A stretch of 64,000 nucleotides of DNA from CALANV01 sp036381615 (lineage in GTDB: Bacteria > Pseudomonadota > Alphaproteobacteria > CACIAM-22H2): positions 3,278 to 67,277 of the forward strand of contig DASVCL010000080.1 in assembly GCA_036381615.1 (NCBI GenBank), read 5' to 3'. The position numbers were made by a program, and so were the translations under genes. Under the pieces are notes generated by a model, which saw only the letters and a program-made list of their open reading frames with translations, was not told the DNA's origin and did not search any database. Each line of letters starts with the position of its first letter. The first letter of the stretch is position 1. This document shows positions 1-8,351 of this stretch, piece by piece.

Positions 1-677
1 TCATGGAAAGATTGCATGGCGCCGGCAACTGCCCGCCGATCATGCTGTACACGCCGGACGGTGACGAGTCGATCGAGGAGCTGATCGGCACGACCGGCGG
101 CGACATGACCATCCGCGTGGCCAGCACGCCCGACCAGCTTCTCGACGAGACGGCACTGTTCCTGCACCGAACGGTGGCCAATCTTTCCGAGGACAGGCGT
201 CAGATGCTGAATCAGCGCCGCCAGCGGGAACCGTCGCTGCAGGGCCGGCGGGTGCTGATCGTCGACGACGATATTCGCAATATCTTCTCGCTGACCAGCG
301 TGCTCGAGCAGTACAAGGTCGAAGTTCTCTATGCCGAGAACGGTCGCGACGGCGTCTCTCTGCTCAGGACGACGCCGGACATCGACATCGCCTTGATCGA
401 CATCATGATGCCCGAGATGGACGGGTTCCAGACGATTCGGGAGATCAGGGCGCACGCGCATCTGAGGGAAGTGCCGCTCATCGCCGTGACGGCGAAGGCA
501 ATGAAGGGCGACCGTCAGAAGTGCATCGAGGCAGGCGCTTCTGATTACGTGGCCAAGCCCGTCGCCGTCGATTTGCTGCTTTCGCTCCTTCGGGTCTGGA
601 TCGCGCGCTGTCCGCGACGGGGGGCTGCGAACAGTCCTGAGCGCCTGATCGGGCACGTGACGGAAGCCGGAGAATAA
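1..677 (+). CDS. Hybrid histidine kinase, C-terminal fragment (receiver domain)
   Basis: The 5' end lies outside the window, so only the last ~225 residues are visible. They hold a linker or degenerate receiver remnant (first ~80 residues) and then a complete receiver (REC) domain. It has the acidic triad (VLIVDDD), the phospho-acceptor Asp in the IDIMMPEMDG motif, the Thr/Ala switch (AVTAKAMKGDR) and the conserved Lys in a VAKPV context. The linker and REC strongly resemble the C-terminus of large multi-receiver HAMP/GAF hybrid kinases, which is family knowledge. The gene ends with TAA 113 bases before the next kinase on the same strand, so the two probably form one signalling unit. The kinase core is not visible here. 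Confidence 0.85.
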   Translation, partial: MERLHGAGNCPPIMLYTPDGDESIEELIGTTGGDMTIRVASTPDQLLDETALFLHRTVANLSEDRRQMLNQRRQREPSLQGRRVLIVDDDIRNIFSLTSVLEQYKVEVLYAENGRDGVSLLRTTPDIDIALIDIMMPEMDGFQTIREIRAHAHLREVPLIAVTAKAMKGDRQKCIEAGASDYVAKPVAVDLLLSLLRVWIARCPRRGAANSPERLIGHVTEAGE

Positions 678-790
678 TGCGTTCGTTTGGCGCCCACCCT
701 TATGCGGCGTCGAAACGGGAATTCCGAGGGGTTATGGCATTTCACGACACCGACCGCCCTGCGGCGGGTGATCAAGCCTGAAGGGGAGCC

Positions 791-2821
791 ATGTCGATCC
801 GGTCGGACGAACGTGCGCGCATACTCGTGGTCGATGACGACGAGCGTAACCTGTTCGCCATGGAGAAGGTCCTGGAGGATATCGGCGAGGTCGTGGCGGC
901 CAGGTCGGGCGAGGAAGCGCTGAAGCGGCTCCTCCAGCACGACTTTGCGGTCATCCTGCTCGACGTCCTGATGCCGGCAATGGACGGCTACGAGACGGCG
1001 GCTTTGATCCGCTCGCGCGAGCGGTCGCGCCACGTTCCGATCATTTTCCTCACCGCCATCAACAAGGACGACGTCCACCTGCTCCGCGGCTATTCGATGG
1101 GCGCCGTCGACTATGTCTTCAAGCCGGTCGATCCGCTGATCCTGAAGTCGAAAGTGTCGGTTTTCGTCGACCTGTTCAACAAGGCGCGGGAGATTCAGCG
1201 CAAGGCGGCGCAGGAGCAGCACCTGCTCGAGGAGAACTTTCGCGTTCGTACGGAGAAGCTGCTGGCCGAGCAGGCGCTTCGATGGAACGAGGAGCGTCAG
1301 GCCGCGATCATCGAGGCGCTCCCCCTCGCGCTTTACGCGAAAGACGTTCCTGCTCAAGCGTGGATGCAGCTTTCCAGTCCGCGCTTCATCGGGGACAAGA
1401 TCGAGACGATTTGCGGATTCGATTCGGCGGAATTCCGCACGAATCAGGGACTCTGGCGCGACCGGATCCACCCCGATGACCGCGACCATGTGCTGCGTGG
1501 GCTCGAACGTCTGAGGACATCCGGAATCATGGCCGTCGAATACCGATGGCGCTGCGCCGACGGGCAGTACCGATTCATTCTGGATCAGGCCGTCCTGATG
1601 CGCGATGCCGACGGCACGCCGCGCGAAATCGTCGGTTCGTGGATGGACGTAAGTGAACGGCGTGGCCTGGAACAGCAGCTCGTTCAGGCGCAGAAGATGG
1701 ACGCGATCGGCAAATTGACCGGCGGGATCGCGCACGACTTCAACAACATGCTGACCGTGGTGATCGGCAGCCTCGAGCGAATCAGGCGCGTGCTCGAGGG
1801 TGATCCGGCGATGCTGCGCCGCGTCGAGCTGGCGCTGGAGGGGGCTTCCAGATGCTCAGATTTGACGCGACGCCTGCTGACGTTTGCTCGCCGTCAGCCG
1901 TTACAGCCGCAGCTGGTCGATCTCAATCGGACGGTCGTCGGTGTCGCCAAAATGGTGCGGCGCGTCATCGGCGACGCCATCGAGCTCAGGATCGATTGCG
2001 AGGAAGGCTTGTGGCCGACGCAGGCCGATCCGGCACAGGTCGAATCGGCGCTGCTCAATCTGGTCGTCAACGCGCGCGATGCGATGCCGGACGGTGGCAC
2101 CCTGACCGTGGCGACGCGCAATGTCGACGTCGATGCATCCGATCCCCTGTGCGACGGCGGAATCGAACCGGGACAGTATGTGGTGCTGAGCGTCGCCGAT
2201 AGGGGCGTCGGCATTCCTGCCGAAATTCGGGATCGGGTGTTCGAACCGTTTTTCACGACCAAGGAGGCGGGGCATGGCACGGGCCTCGGCCTCAGCATCG
2301 TTTACGGCTTCGTGAGGCAGTCGGGCGGGCATATTACGCTCGAGAGCGAGATCGGTGTGGGTACGACGATCAGGATTTACCTGCCGCGGTGCACCGTACA
2401 GCCGGAGACATCGGCGCCCGTGTCATGCGACGACGGAACGCCGCGCGCCCGGGCGGGCGAGGTCGTGCTCGCCGTCGAGGACGATCCGACGGTCCGAAGC
2501 GTTGCCGTGAACATGCTCCGGGAACTCGGATACGGCGTCATCGAGGCATCGGACGGCCCCACTGCGCTGGAGGCGCTCGACCGCGCGCCGCGCGTCGATT
2601 TGCTCTTCACCGATTTGGCGATGCCGGGAGGGCTCAACGGCCGGGATCTCATTCGCGAGGCGACCAAAAGGGAGACCCATCTCAAGGCCCTGCTGACGTC
2701 GGCCTATACGGATCAGCTGTGGTGCGAAACCGGATCGGGCGTGGCCGTACACCTGCTGGCGAAGCCGTATCGGGAAAGCGACCTGGCGAGGGCGGTAAGG
2801 GCGGTGCTTGACAGTACGTGA
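791..2821 (+). CDS. Hybrid sensor histidine kinase (REC-PAS-HisKA-HATPase-REC)
   Basis: A 676-residue soluble signalling protein with no membrane segment. The N-terminal receiver (about 10-125) carries DDD at 15-17 and phospho-acceptor D58. A coiled-coil linker follows, then a PAS fold (about 170-290) with a PAC-like end (GSWMDVSERR). The HisKA H-box GGIAHDFNNML places the phosphorylated His at residue 315. The HATPase domain shows NLVVNARDAM (N box), DRGVGIP (G1), an FFTTK motif and GTGLGLSI (G2). A C-terminal receiver has acceptor D608. The layout, with input REC at the front and output REC at the back, implies it acts inside a phosphorelay and may receive phosphate from the kinase just upstream. 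No DNA-binding output domain is present. A weak purine-rich stretch (AAGGGGAG) precedes the ATG. Confidence 0.93.
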   Translation: MSIRSDERARILVVDDDERNLFAMEKVLEDIGEVVAARSGEEALKRLLQHDFAVILLDVLMPAMDGYETAALIRSRERSRHVPIIFLTAINKDDVHLLRGYSMGAVDYVFKPVDPLILKSKVSVFVDLFNKAREIQRKAAQEQHLLEENFRVRTEKLLAEQALRWNEERQAAIIEALPLALYAKDVPAQAWMQLSSPRFIGDKIETICGFDSAEFRTNQGLWRDRIHPDDRDHVLRGLERLRTSGIMAVEYRWRCADGQYRFILDQAVLMRDADGTPREIVGSWMDVSERRGLEQQLVQAQKMDAIGKLTGGIAHDFNNMLTVVIGSLERIRRVLEGDPAMLRRVELALEGASRCSDLTRRLLTFARRQPLQPQLVDLNRTVVGVAKMVRRVIGDAIELRIDCEEGLWPTQADPAQVESALLNLVVNARDAMPDGGTLTVATRNVDVDASDPLCDGGIEPGQYVVLSVADRGVGIPAEIRDRVFEPFFTTKEAGHGTGLGLSIVYGFVRQSGGHITLESEIGVGTTIRIYLPRCTVQPETSAPVSCDDGTPRARAGEVVLAVEDDPTVRSVAVNMLRELGYGVIEASDGPTALEALDRAPRVDLLFTDLAMPGGLNGRDLIREATKRETHLKALLTSAYTDQLWCETGSGVAVHLLAKPYRESDLARAVRAVLDST

Positions 2822-2851
2822 TGGCCGGATGCGGTCGGCATCGGGTGGCGC

Positions 2852-3112
2852 TCAACGCCGCACGCCCATGTTTTTTGCGATGATCGCCACGATGATGAGG
2901 ACGAAGGCGGCAAGACGGATGAGATAGAACCAGGTCTGCTCTTCGCGCTCCATGCCCGCAAGCGCAAGCAAGGTCTGCGTTAGCGCAAGAAGCCAGAACG
3001 CGCACGCGAACATGACGAAGAACCGGTCGCCCGTACGGGCCCAGAACCGCAGAAAGAACAGTCCGGCGATCAGGTACCCCATCACCAGAACGCCGGCCGC
3101 GAACTCGATCAT
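2852..3112 (-). CDS. Small membrane protein, DUF5985-like
   Basis: An 86-residue protein with three predicted hydrophobic helices (about 4-23, 30-50 and 62-80), a conserved FFLRFWARTGDRFFVMFACAFW-type core (shown in part) and a short basic C-terminus. The pattern matches DUF5985, a small inner-membrane family of unknown function. A longer in-frame extension upstream exists, but it is non-hydrophobic, Cys/Ser-rich and has no family character. The ATG at 3112 was chosen because it starts exactly at the membrane core. It follows another DUF5985-like gene by 10 bases, so the two are probably cotranscribed. It is convergent with the hybrid kinase. Confidence 0.75.
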   Translation of the reverse strand: MIEFAAGVLVMGYLIAGLFFLRFWARTGDRFFVMFACAFWLLALTQTLLALAGMEREEQTWFYLIRLAAFVLIIVAIIAKNMGVRR

Positions 3113-3122
3113 GCTGCGCTCC

Positions 3123-3398
3123 TCAGTCGAGTTCCCAGATGAAGCCGTAGAGCAGAACACCGACGGCCGCCAGGGACGAAAGGTATCGGAATGGCAGAAT
3201 GTACACCTCCGGCAGAAGGATGACGTCGACAATGAGGAAAAGATTGTTGAGCGCCAACCCGACGAAGCAGAGTGCGCTCCATAGCAGCAGCGTCGTGCCG
3301 GTTCGCATATAGCTGCGGATGAGCAGAACAAGGCACAAGAGACTTGCGCCCAGGCACAGGAAGTACACGACGGACTGGAAGGACGCCATCGCCATCAA
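3123..3398 (-). CDS. Small membrane protein, DUF5985-like (paralogue)
   Basis: A 91-residue protein with about three hydrophobic helices (residues 7-27, 36-58 and 66-88) and an IRSYMRTGTTLLLWSALCFV stretch equivalent to the FLRFWARTGDRFF segment of its neighbour. It is therefore a second member of the DUF5985-like family. The start overlaps the stop of the upstream winged-helix gene by four bases (ATGA), which indicates translational coupling. Function is unknown. Having two related copies in tandem suggests a heteromeric membrane complex, which is inference. Confidence 0.72.
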   Translation of the reverse strand: MMAMASFQSVVYFLCLGASLLCLVLLIRSYMRTGTTLLLWSALCFVGLALNNLFLIVDVILLPEVYILPFRYLSSLAAVGVLLYGFIWELD

Positions 3399-3760
3399 TC
3401 CTTCTTAAACTTGAAGGCATCCGCAAATGTCTGGATCTTCTCGTTGGGTGCCGAAATGATCTCGCGAATGAGCGCAAAAGGCCTTTCGGCGTAAATGCGT
3501 TCGACCGCCTGGATCAGTTCCTCCTGCTCGGGATTACTCACCTCGTAATGATAGCGTTCATCCTTCGCCCGGATGATTCCGGAGCGTTGGAAAGCGGAAA
3601 GGATCTCCGTTACGACCAGTGGGCTGCTGCGCAGCTCTGCCGTCAACCCTTCGACCGTCCATTCGCGTGGGGCCGTGCGCCGAATGAGAAGTAGAAGCTC
3701 CAGCGCCCAGACGGACTTGATCGTGCTGCGAACAAAGCGGAGGACGGGCTCAGGAATCAC
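3395..3760 (-). CDS. Small winged-helix-like protein, possible regulator
   Basis: A 121-residue soluble protein that starts the minus-strand trio. Residues about 15-75 read as a winged helix: helices around VWALELLLLIRR, WTVEGLTAELR and LVVTEILSAFQRSGII, then a beta wing (KDERYHYEV). The C-terminal ~40 residues are helical and end in FKFKKD. I see no catalytic motif. Coupling to two small membrane proteins suggests it either regulates them or reads out a membrane signal. The nearby hybrid kinases may be linked functionally. A MarR-like or PadR-like relationship is possible but not demonstrable by eye. Confidence 0.65.
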   Translation of the reverse strand: MIPEPVLRFVRSTIKSVWALELLLLIRRTAPREWTVEGLTAELRSSPLVVTEILSAFQRSGIIRAKDERYHYEVSNPEQEELIQAVERIYAERPFALIREIISAPNEKIQTFADAFKFKKD

Positions 3761-3939
3761 TGCGCCCAGCCGTCGCTTTCATCGTAGAAGCCGTCATTCG
3801 CGGACCTTATCACGAGGCGACGATCGAAAAAACACCGTCGGTATCGGCGCGCGACTGACGACTTTTCGCGGGCGGTACGAGACGGAAGTCGACCTTTGAG
3901 CCCGCGGTATGGACGATTCTGCTTGTCGCGGCCGCGACC

Positions 3940-3973
3940 CGGCCAATCGAGGGCTGCCTATGCCGATTGGCCG
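3940..3973 (-). terminator. Stem-loop directly after the DMT transporter gene
   Basis: Perfect 10-bp arms CGGCCAATCG / CGATTGGCCG with a 14-base loop, starting two bases beyond the stop codon of the minus-strand transporter. No U-run follows, so it may act as an mRNA 3'-end stabiliser or an imperfect terminator. Confidence 0.55.
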
Positions 3974-3974
3974 T

Positions 3975-4898
3975 TCATTCTCCGGACGGCCGCCGATTGA
4001 CGAGATAGATCCCCGCGGTAACGAGCATGAGGGCGGTGATCAGGGCCGTCGTGATCGGTTCCGACAGCAGCAACGCGCCGGCCGACACGCCGAACAGCGG
4101 CGTAAGGAAGGAGAATGCCGACAGTCGCGAGGCGGGATAATGCTTCACGAGCCAGAACCATGCGAGATAGCTCATGAACGCGACGATGACGGTCTGGTAG
4201 AACAGCGATGCGGCGACAAGCGGCGTCACCGCCGTGATCCCGGGTTCGCCGAGCGCGACGGCGGCAATCGGAAGGGCCGCGCCCGAAACCGCGAGCTGAT
4301 AGAACAACGTCTTGCTGGGCTCGAGCGTCCGGAGCCGCGTCGCCTTGATCACCACCGTCGTGGCAGCCCACAGGGCGGCGGCGCAAATGATCATGGCATC
4401 GCCGATGAGTTCGTGACGCGTCGGCAATCGCAGCGCGTCGCCGAACGTCACGACGATTCCGCCGAAGGCGGAAGCGAGCCCGAACCATTGCAGAAGGCGA
4501 AGTCGTTCCCCGGGGATGAACAGATGCGCGCCGATGGCGACGAAGAACGGCGCCGTGTAGAGGAGAATGACGCTGCGCGACGCCGTCGTGAACGTCAGCC
4601 CCTGGTAAATGAGAAGGAACTCGGCCCCGAACAGAACGCCGATGAGAATCGCGAGCCCCATTGGCGTATTCCGGTCGACGAGGCGAATGCCGCGCGTGGC
4701 GGCCCAGATCCAGATCAGCACGGCAGCGCCGGCCGACCGCAATCCGGCCTGCAGGACCGGCGAAATTCCGGCGTTGGCGACCTTGATGGCGACCTGCTGA
4801 AGACCCCACAGTGCGCACAGCACGACCATCGTCGACATGGCCGTAGCGTCGAGGTGCGGGCGGTCGAGCGCCGCCGCGGTTTCCCCCATCTGTTTCAT
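3975..4898 (-). CDS. DMT-superfamily transporter (two EamA domains)
   Basis: A 307-residue inner-membrane protein with about ten hydrophobic helices arranged as two EamA repeats (roughly 22-155 and 165-300). The CALWGLQQVAIKVA start of repeat 1 and the ALWAATTVVIKA start of repeat 2 are typical, as are the SRLSAFSFLTPLFGV and PITTALITALMLVTAGIYLVN ends. Members usually export metabolites or amino acids; the substrate cannot be read from sequence. The gene stands alone between the winged-helix operon and glucokinase on the same strand. Confidence 0.88.
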   Translation of the reverse strand: MKQMGETAAALDRPHLDATAMSTMVVLCALWGLQQVAIKVANAGISPVLQAGLRSAGAAVLIWIWAATRGIRLVDRNTPMGLAILIGVLFGAEFLLIYQGLTFTTASRSVILLYTAPFFVAIGAHLFIPGERLRLLQWFGLASAFGGIVVTFGDALRLPTRHELIGDAMIICAAALWAATTVVIKATRLRTLEPSKTLFYQLAVSGAALPIAAVALGEPGITAVTPLVAASLFYQTVIVAFMSYLAWFWLVKHYPASRLSAFSFLTPLFGVSAGALLLSEPITTALITALMLVTAGIYLVNRRPSGE

Positions 4899-5032
4899 GA
4901 AGATCTCTTTCCGTCACCCTGGCGGATCCGGCGTGGAACATACAGTCTGGTCCGATGCCAGGGCCATCATTTCGTCGCCTTGCGCGGGCCGCCGGCACGA
5001 ATGCGGCGACCATTGCCTTGTATGGGAAGACG

Positions 5033-6004
5033 TCAGCGGGTCTTTCGGCGGCTTTCCAGGAACTTCGCGGCCCCAAGAAAGGCGGGGATCGGTCGGGTGA
5101 TCACATAGGTGGGAATGGCGGCGACGTAGTGGCGCAAGCGCCCCTTCGCCTCGAAGCGCGTGCGGAAAGCGGATCCGGCGAACGTCGGACCGAGCTTCGG
5201 CACGATACCGCCCGCAATGTAGATGCCGCCCTGCGCACCGAGGGTCAGGGCAAGATTGCCGGCGACGGTGCCGAGCATCGCGCAGAACATCCCGACGGCT
5301 TCGCGGCAGTGGGGGATCTCGTTCTGGATCGCCGGGTTCGTGATCTGGGCGGGCGTGAGGGAAGCGGCCGGGGTCCGTGCCAGCTCGCAGATGGCATTAT
5401 AGAGGTTGACCAGGCCCGGCCCCGACAGAACGCGTTCGGCCGAGACATGGTCGAAGCGGCGGCGCATCAGGTCCAGTACCGCGCTTTCGCGCTCGTCGCC
5501 GGGCGACATCGTCACATGTCCACCCTCGCCGGGCACGGCGATCCACTCGCCCTTGTGATGGACCAGCGCGCCCACGCCCAATCCGGAGCCGGGGCCGATG
5601 ACGCCGATCGGCGCCCCGGCGACGGGTGCGCCGGGTCCGACCTGAACACGGTCCGTTTCCGAAAGATGCGGAACCGCAAGCGCGTTGGCGGTGAAATCGT
5701 TGATGACATACAGGTGCTGAAGGGCGAAACGCCGGCGCAGATCCTCGATCGAAAAGCTCCACGGATTGTTCGTGAGCGTGACCCGATCGCCGGTGACGGG
5801 AGAGGCGACGGCAAGGACCGCGTCCGCCGGCATTTCGCGCGGCGATTCGTCGGCAAGATAGGCGCTGATCGCGTCGGCAAGGGTTGGATACTCCTCGCAC
5901 GCGTAGATACGCGCGCGCGCGATCGTCCCGTCGGATGCCACGAGCGCGAACCGCGCATTCGTGGCGCCGATGTCTCCGACCAGGCCGATTTCCGATCTGC
6001 TCAT
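5033..6004 (-). CDS. glk: Glucokinase
   Basis: A 323-residue cytoplasmic sugar kinase of the E. coli-type glucokinase family that phosphorylates glucose to glucose-6-phosphate with ATP. Visible motifs are the phosphate-1 loop GDIGATNARFAL near residue 10, the catalytic Asp in INDFTANA (D103), the adenosine-side GPGSGLGVG (about 137-145) and EGGH (160-163). The C-terminal GGIYIAGGIVPKL is the usual ATP-binding segment. The ATG at 6004 was chosen over an in-frame TTG two codons upstream. It appears monocistronic, with no linked glycolytic genes. Confidence 0.93.
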   Translation of the reverse strand: MSRSEIGLVGDIGATNARFALVASDGTIARARIYACEEYPTLADAISAYLADESPREMPADAVLAVASPVTGDRVTLTNNPWSFSIEDLRRRFALQHLYVINDFTANALAVPHLSETDRVQVGPGAPVAGAPIGVIGPGSGLGVGALVHHKGEWIAVPGEGGHVTMSPGDERESAVLDLMRRRFDHVSAERVLSGPGLVNLYNAICELARTPAASLTPAQITNPAIQNEIPHCREAVGMFCAMLGTVAGNLALTLGAQGGIYIAGGIVPKLGPTFAGSAFRTRFEAKGRLRHYVAAIPTYVITRPIPAFLGAAKFLESRRKTR

Positions 6005-6299
6005 CGGCAATCACTCCGTGAAGCGCTGTTCCGGCGCAGAAACGTACCAGAAACCGGCCACCGGCGGAGATAGGCGGATCCGGGGCCCGGTGACCGACAC
6101 TGTCGACGGCGGCGTTTCTCCGAAATGGCTGAGTTAACCCCAACGCGTCGATACGGTCGTCGATGGCCGTATCGTCGTCGACCGCAGGCGGCTCGTTACT
6201 GCCGACATGGCGGCATTTCGCCGTCATGTCGAAGAAGCGATGGCAGGGCACAGGGAAAATATCGCCGGCGTCCTGAAGAAATCGAGGCGCCGGCCCGGA
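6005..6299. other. Intergenic region, no gene seen
   Basis: About 295 bases between the glucokinase start and the stop of the PepSY-TM gene, both on the minus strand. It should contain the glucokinase promoter. I see no RNA gene and no convincing operator. Confidence 0.5.
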
Positions 6300-7499
6300 T
6301 CATGCCGGTTTGCGCAGAGCCGTTGTGCGCCGTGCGCGGCGCTTCAGCAGCCACATGGCGCACCCGGTAACGGCGAAGATCGGGATGATGATGCCTGAAA
6401 GGAAGACCGCGAATCTGTAGATCCCGCCCAGGCCCAGGCCGTAGTGCAGCGGCCGCTGCCACGCCATGATTGTTTCGCCGACGGAAAACGTCCGCGGATC
6501 GTGTATGTCGACGACCCGGCCGGTCCAGGGATCGACGAACACGGTAATGGCCGGGGCACCTTCGGCATCGTCGGGCCGGGCGAGTGTCACGCGCATAGCT
6601 TGGTCGGGACGCATCGGCAGGAACACCATGCGGACGTCGCTCTCGCCGACGGCTTCGCGCGCCAGCGCGACCGCCCGATCGACACCGATCGGTGTGGCGT
6701 CTTTGATCGGTTCGACCCGGATGGCGTTGGCGGCCGCGCGCAGATCGCGGGCCGGAAAGGCGGCGTTGATGACGGCCCCCGTCTGCGCCGGGAAGGCGAG
6801 ATAGACCCCGCTGAAGCTCACCACCAGGAAGACGATCAGGCTCCAGATGCCGACGGCGCCGTGCAGATCGCGGTGGAGGCGCAGGCCGCGCGCGCCTTTC
6901 TTCACCGTGAATGCGGCGGCCCACCGCCCTGGCCGCGGCCACCAGATGACGAGCCCGGAGAGACCCAGCACGAGCATGGCGACGCCAAGCCAGCCGACGG
7001 CAACGCGCCCGTCCCGGCCGCCGATCAGCAGGTTCCCGTGCAGGTCGTGGATGAGGCGCAACCATGACGGCGTCGGTGTCGGATTGCCGAGCACCTGGAG
7101 CGACACGGGATCGATCAGAACCTGGACGCTGCCGGCAAAGGGGCCGGCTTGCGGTTGACCGCCGGCAGGGGCGGGGCCGGTCTGGCTTCTCGCCCGCATC
7201 AACCGCACGGCGGCAGGAGCGCCGGGCTCTGCCGGCATGCGGATCATTCCCGGCGCCATGCCGGGCGGCGCCGACGCCCGCGCAGCGGCGATGATCTCGT
7301 CCGTCGAATGTCGCTCGCCGGTTGCGGTTGCGCGCGGCTCGGGCGAGCCAAACAGATGCTCGAGGTCGTGGCCATAGACCAGGATGCTGCCGGTGATGCC
7401 GATGATCGCCAGGGGAATACAGAGCGTCAGCCCCACCCAAAGATGGATCTGCTGCAGCCAGTACCGCCAGGCGATGCGGCGGGTCGACTCCGCGGCCAT
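6300..7499 (-). CDS. PepSY-associated transmembrane protein (iron uptake linked)
   Basis: A 399-residue inner-membrane protein of the PepSY-TM family. The N-terminal helix contains LQQIHLWVGLTLCIPLAIIGITGS, of which the first residues are the family signature. There are two central helices (about 165-185 and 205-230) and a C-terminal helix (about 355-380). The DPWTGRVVDIHDPRTFSVGE region includes a PepSY-type repeat. Family members beside TonB receptors are thought to take part in periplasmic reduction or handling of ferric siderophores. It is downstream of, and probably cotranscribed with, piuC and the siderophore receptor gene. A low-complexity Ala/Pro/Gly stretch occurs near residues 70-115. 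Confidence 0.85.
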   Translation of the reverse strand: MAAESTRRIAWRYWLQQIHLWVGLTLCIPLAIIGITGSILVYGHDLEHLFGSPEPRATATGERHSTDEIIAAARASAPPGMAPGMIRMPAEPGAPAAVRLMRARSQTGPAPAGGQPQAGPFAGSVQVLIDPVSLQVLGNPTPTPSWLRLIHDLHGNLLIGGRDGRVAVGWLGVAMLVLGLSGLVIWWPRPGRWAAAFTVKKGARGLRLHRDLHGAVGIWSLIVFLVVSFSGVYLAFPAQTGAVINAAFPARDLRAAANAIRVEPIKDATPIGVDRAVALAREAVGESDVRMVFLPMRPDQAMRVTLARPDDAEGAPAITVFVDPWTGRVVDIHDPRTFSVGETIMAWQRPLHYGLGLGGIYRFAVFLSGIIIPIFAVTGCAMWLLKRRARRTTALRKPA

Positions 7500-7570
7500 A
7501 CGTTCTCCTGTCAGGATGCGTGCAAATTGGGGAGTGGGGCCGGGCCTCCGGTCGCGGCGCGCGACGGTCC

Positions 7571-8251
7571 CTAGATATCGGCCCAGCGCCGAAGCAGGTT
7601 GTGGTAGACGTTGGTGAGTTGCACGACGCCCGGGTGGTCGGTCACGTCGCGGTTGATCCGCTGGATCGCCATGTCGAGTTCGAACAGCAGCGTGCGCTGG
7701 CCGTCATCGCGCACCATGCTTTGGATCCAGAAGAACGATGCGATCCGGGCCCCGCGCGTGACGGGCCGGACGTGGTGCAGGCTGCTGGACGGGTAGAGAA
7801 CCATGTGCCCGGCGGGCAGCTTCACGCGGTGCACGCCGTAGGTATCCCCGATCGAAAGTTCGCCGCCGTCGTATTCGTCGGGCCCGGTAAAGAACAGCGT
7901 TGCGGACAGATCCGTGCGCACGCGGTGCGGCGTGCCGCGGATCGGCCGGATGGCATTGTCGACGTGATTTCCGAAGTGCTGGCCGCCCTGGTAGCGGTTG
8001 AAGAGCGGCGGAAAGATTTTCAGCGGCAGCGCCGCCGAGATGAACAGCGGATTGTTGGCGAGGGCGGACAGGATCACGTCGCCGATCTGGCGGGCGACCG
8101 GATGGTCCTCGGGCAACTGCATGTTGTCCTTCACCTTTGCGGATTGATGTCCGGCCGTGATGCGGCCGTCGACCCATTCCGCCTGCTCCAGCATCTGGCG
8201 GCATTGGACCGTCTGTTCCCTGGTCAGCACGTCCGGAATATGCAGCAACAT
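7571..8251 (-). CDS. piuC: Fe(II)/2-oxoglutarate-dependent dioxygenase, PiuC/YbiX type
   Basis: A 226-residue PKHD-type hydroxylase. The facial triad is visible as H96 and D98 (FGNHVDNAIR) and H159 (SSSLHHVRPV), with the 2-oxoglutarate-binding Arg at 169 (TRGARIASFFW). Length and the C-terminal AIQRINRDVTDHPGVVQLTNVYHNLLRRWADI region fit the family. Such genes typically sit beside iron-regulated TonB receptors, as here. The physiological substrate is not established. It lies 100 bases after the receptor stop, with a strong stem-loop in between, and 71 bases ahead of the PepSY-TM gene. Confidence 0.92.
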   Translation of the reverse strand: MLLHIPDVLTREQTVQCRQMLEQAEWVDGRITAGHQSAKVKDNMQLPEDHPVARQIGDVILSALANNPLFISAALPLKIFPPLFNRYQGGQHFGNHVDNAIRPIRGTPHRVRTDLSATLFFTGPDEYDGGELSIGDTYGVHRVKLPAGHMVLYPSSSLHHVRPVTRGARIASFFWIQSMVRDDGQRTLLFELDMAIQRINRDVTDHPGVVQLTNVYHNLLRRWADI

Positions 8252-8311
8252 GACCGATTCCCCGCGAAGTCGTTCAAAGTCGTGGGCGCGACAGGCTCGT
8301 CGATGATGATG

Positions 8312-8341
8312 CGGCCCCGCCCGCAGGCGCGGACGGGGCCG
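8312..8341 (-). terminator. Strong GC stem-loop between siderophore receptor gene and piuC
   Basis: Arms CGGCCCCG / CGGGGCCG extended inward by CCGC / GCGG after one mismatch, with a 4-base loop. It sits 10 bases after the receptor stop codon. It lacks a U-run, so it may attenuate transcription or protect the receptor mRNA rather than fully terminate. Confidence 0.55.
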
Positions 8342-8351
8342 TTCACGGTGC

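Noticed and set aside
3909..5108. 399-codon plus-strand ORF across the DMT transporter
   Set aside because: Antisense to a clear membrane protein and composed mainly of charged residues.
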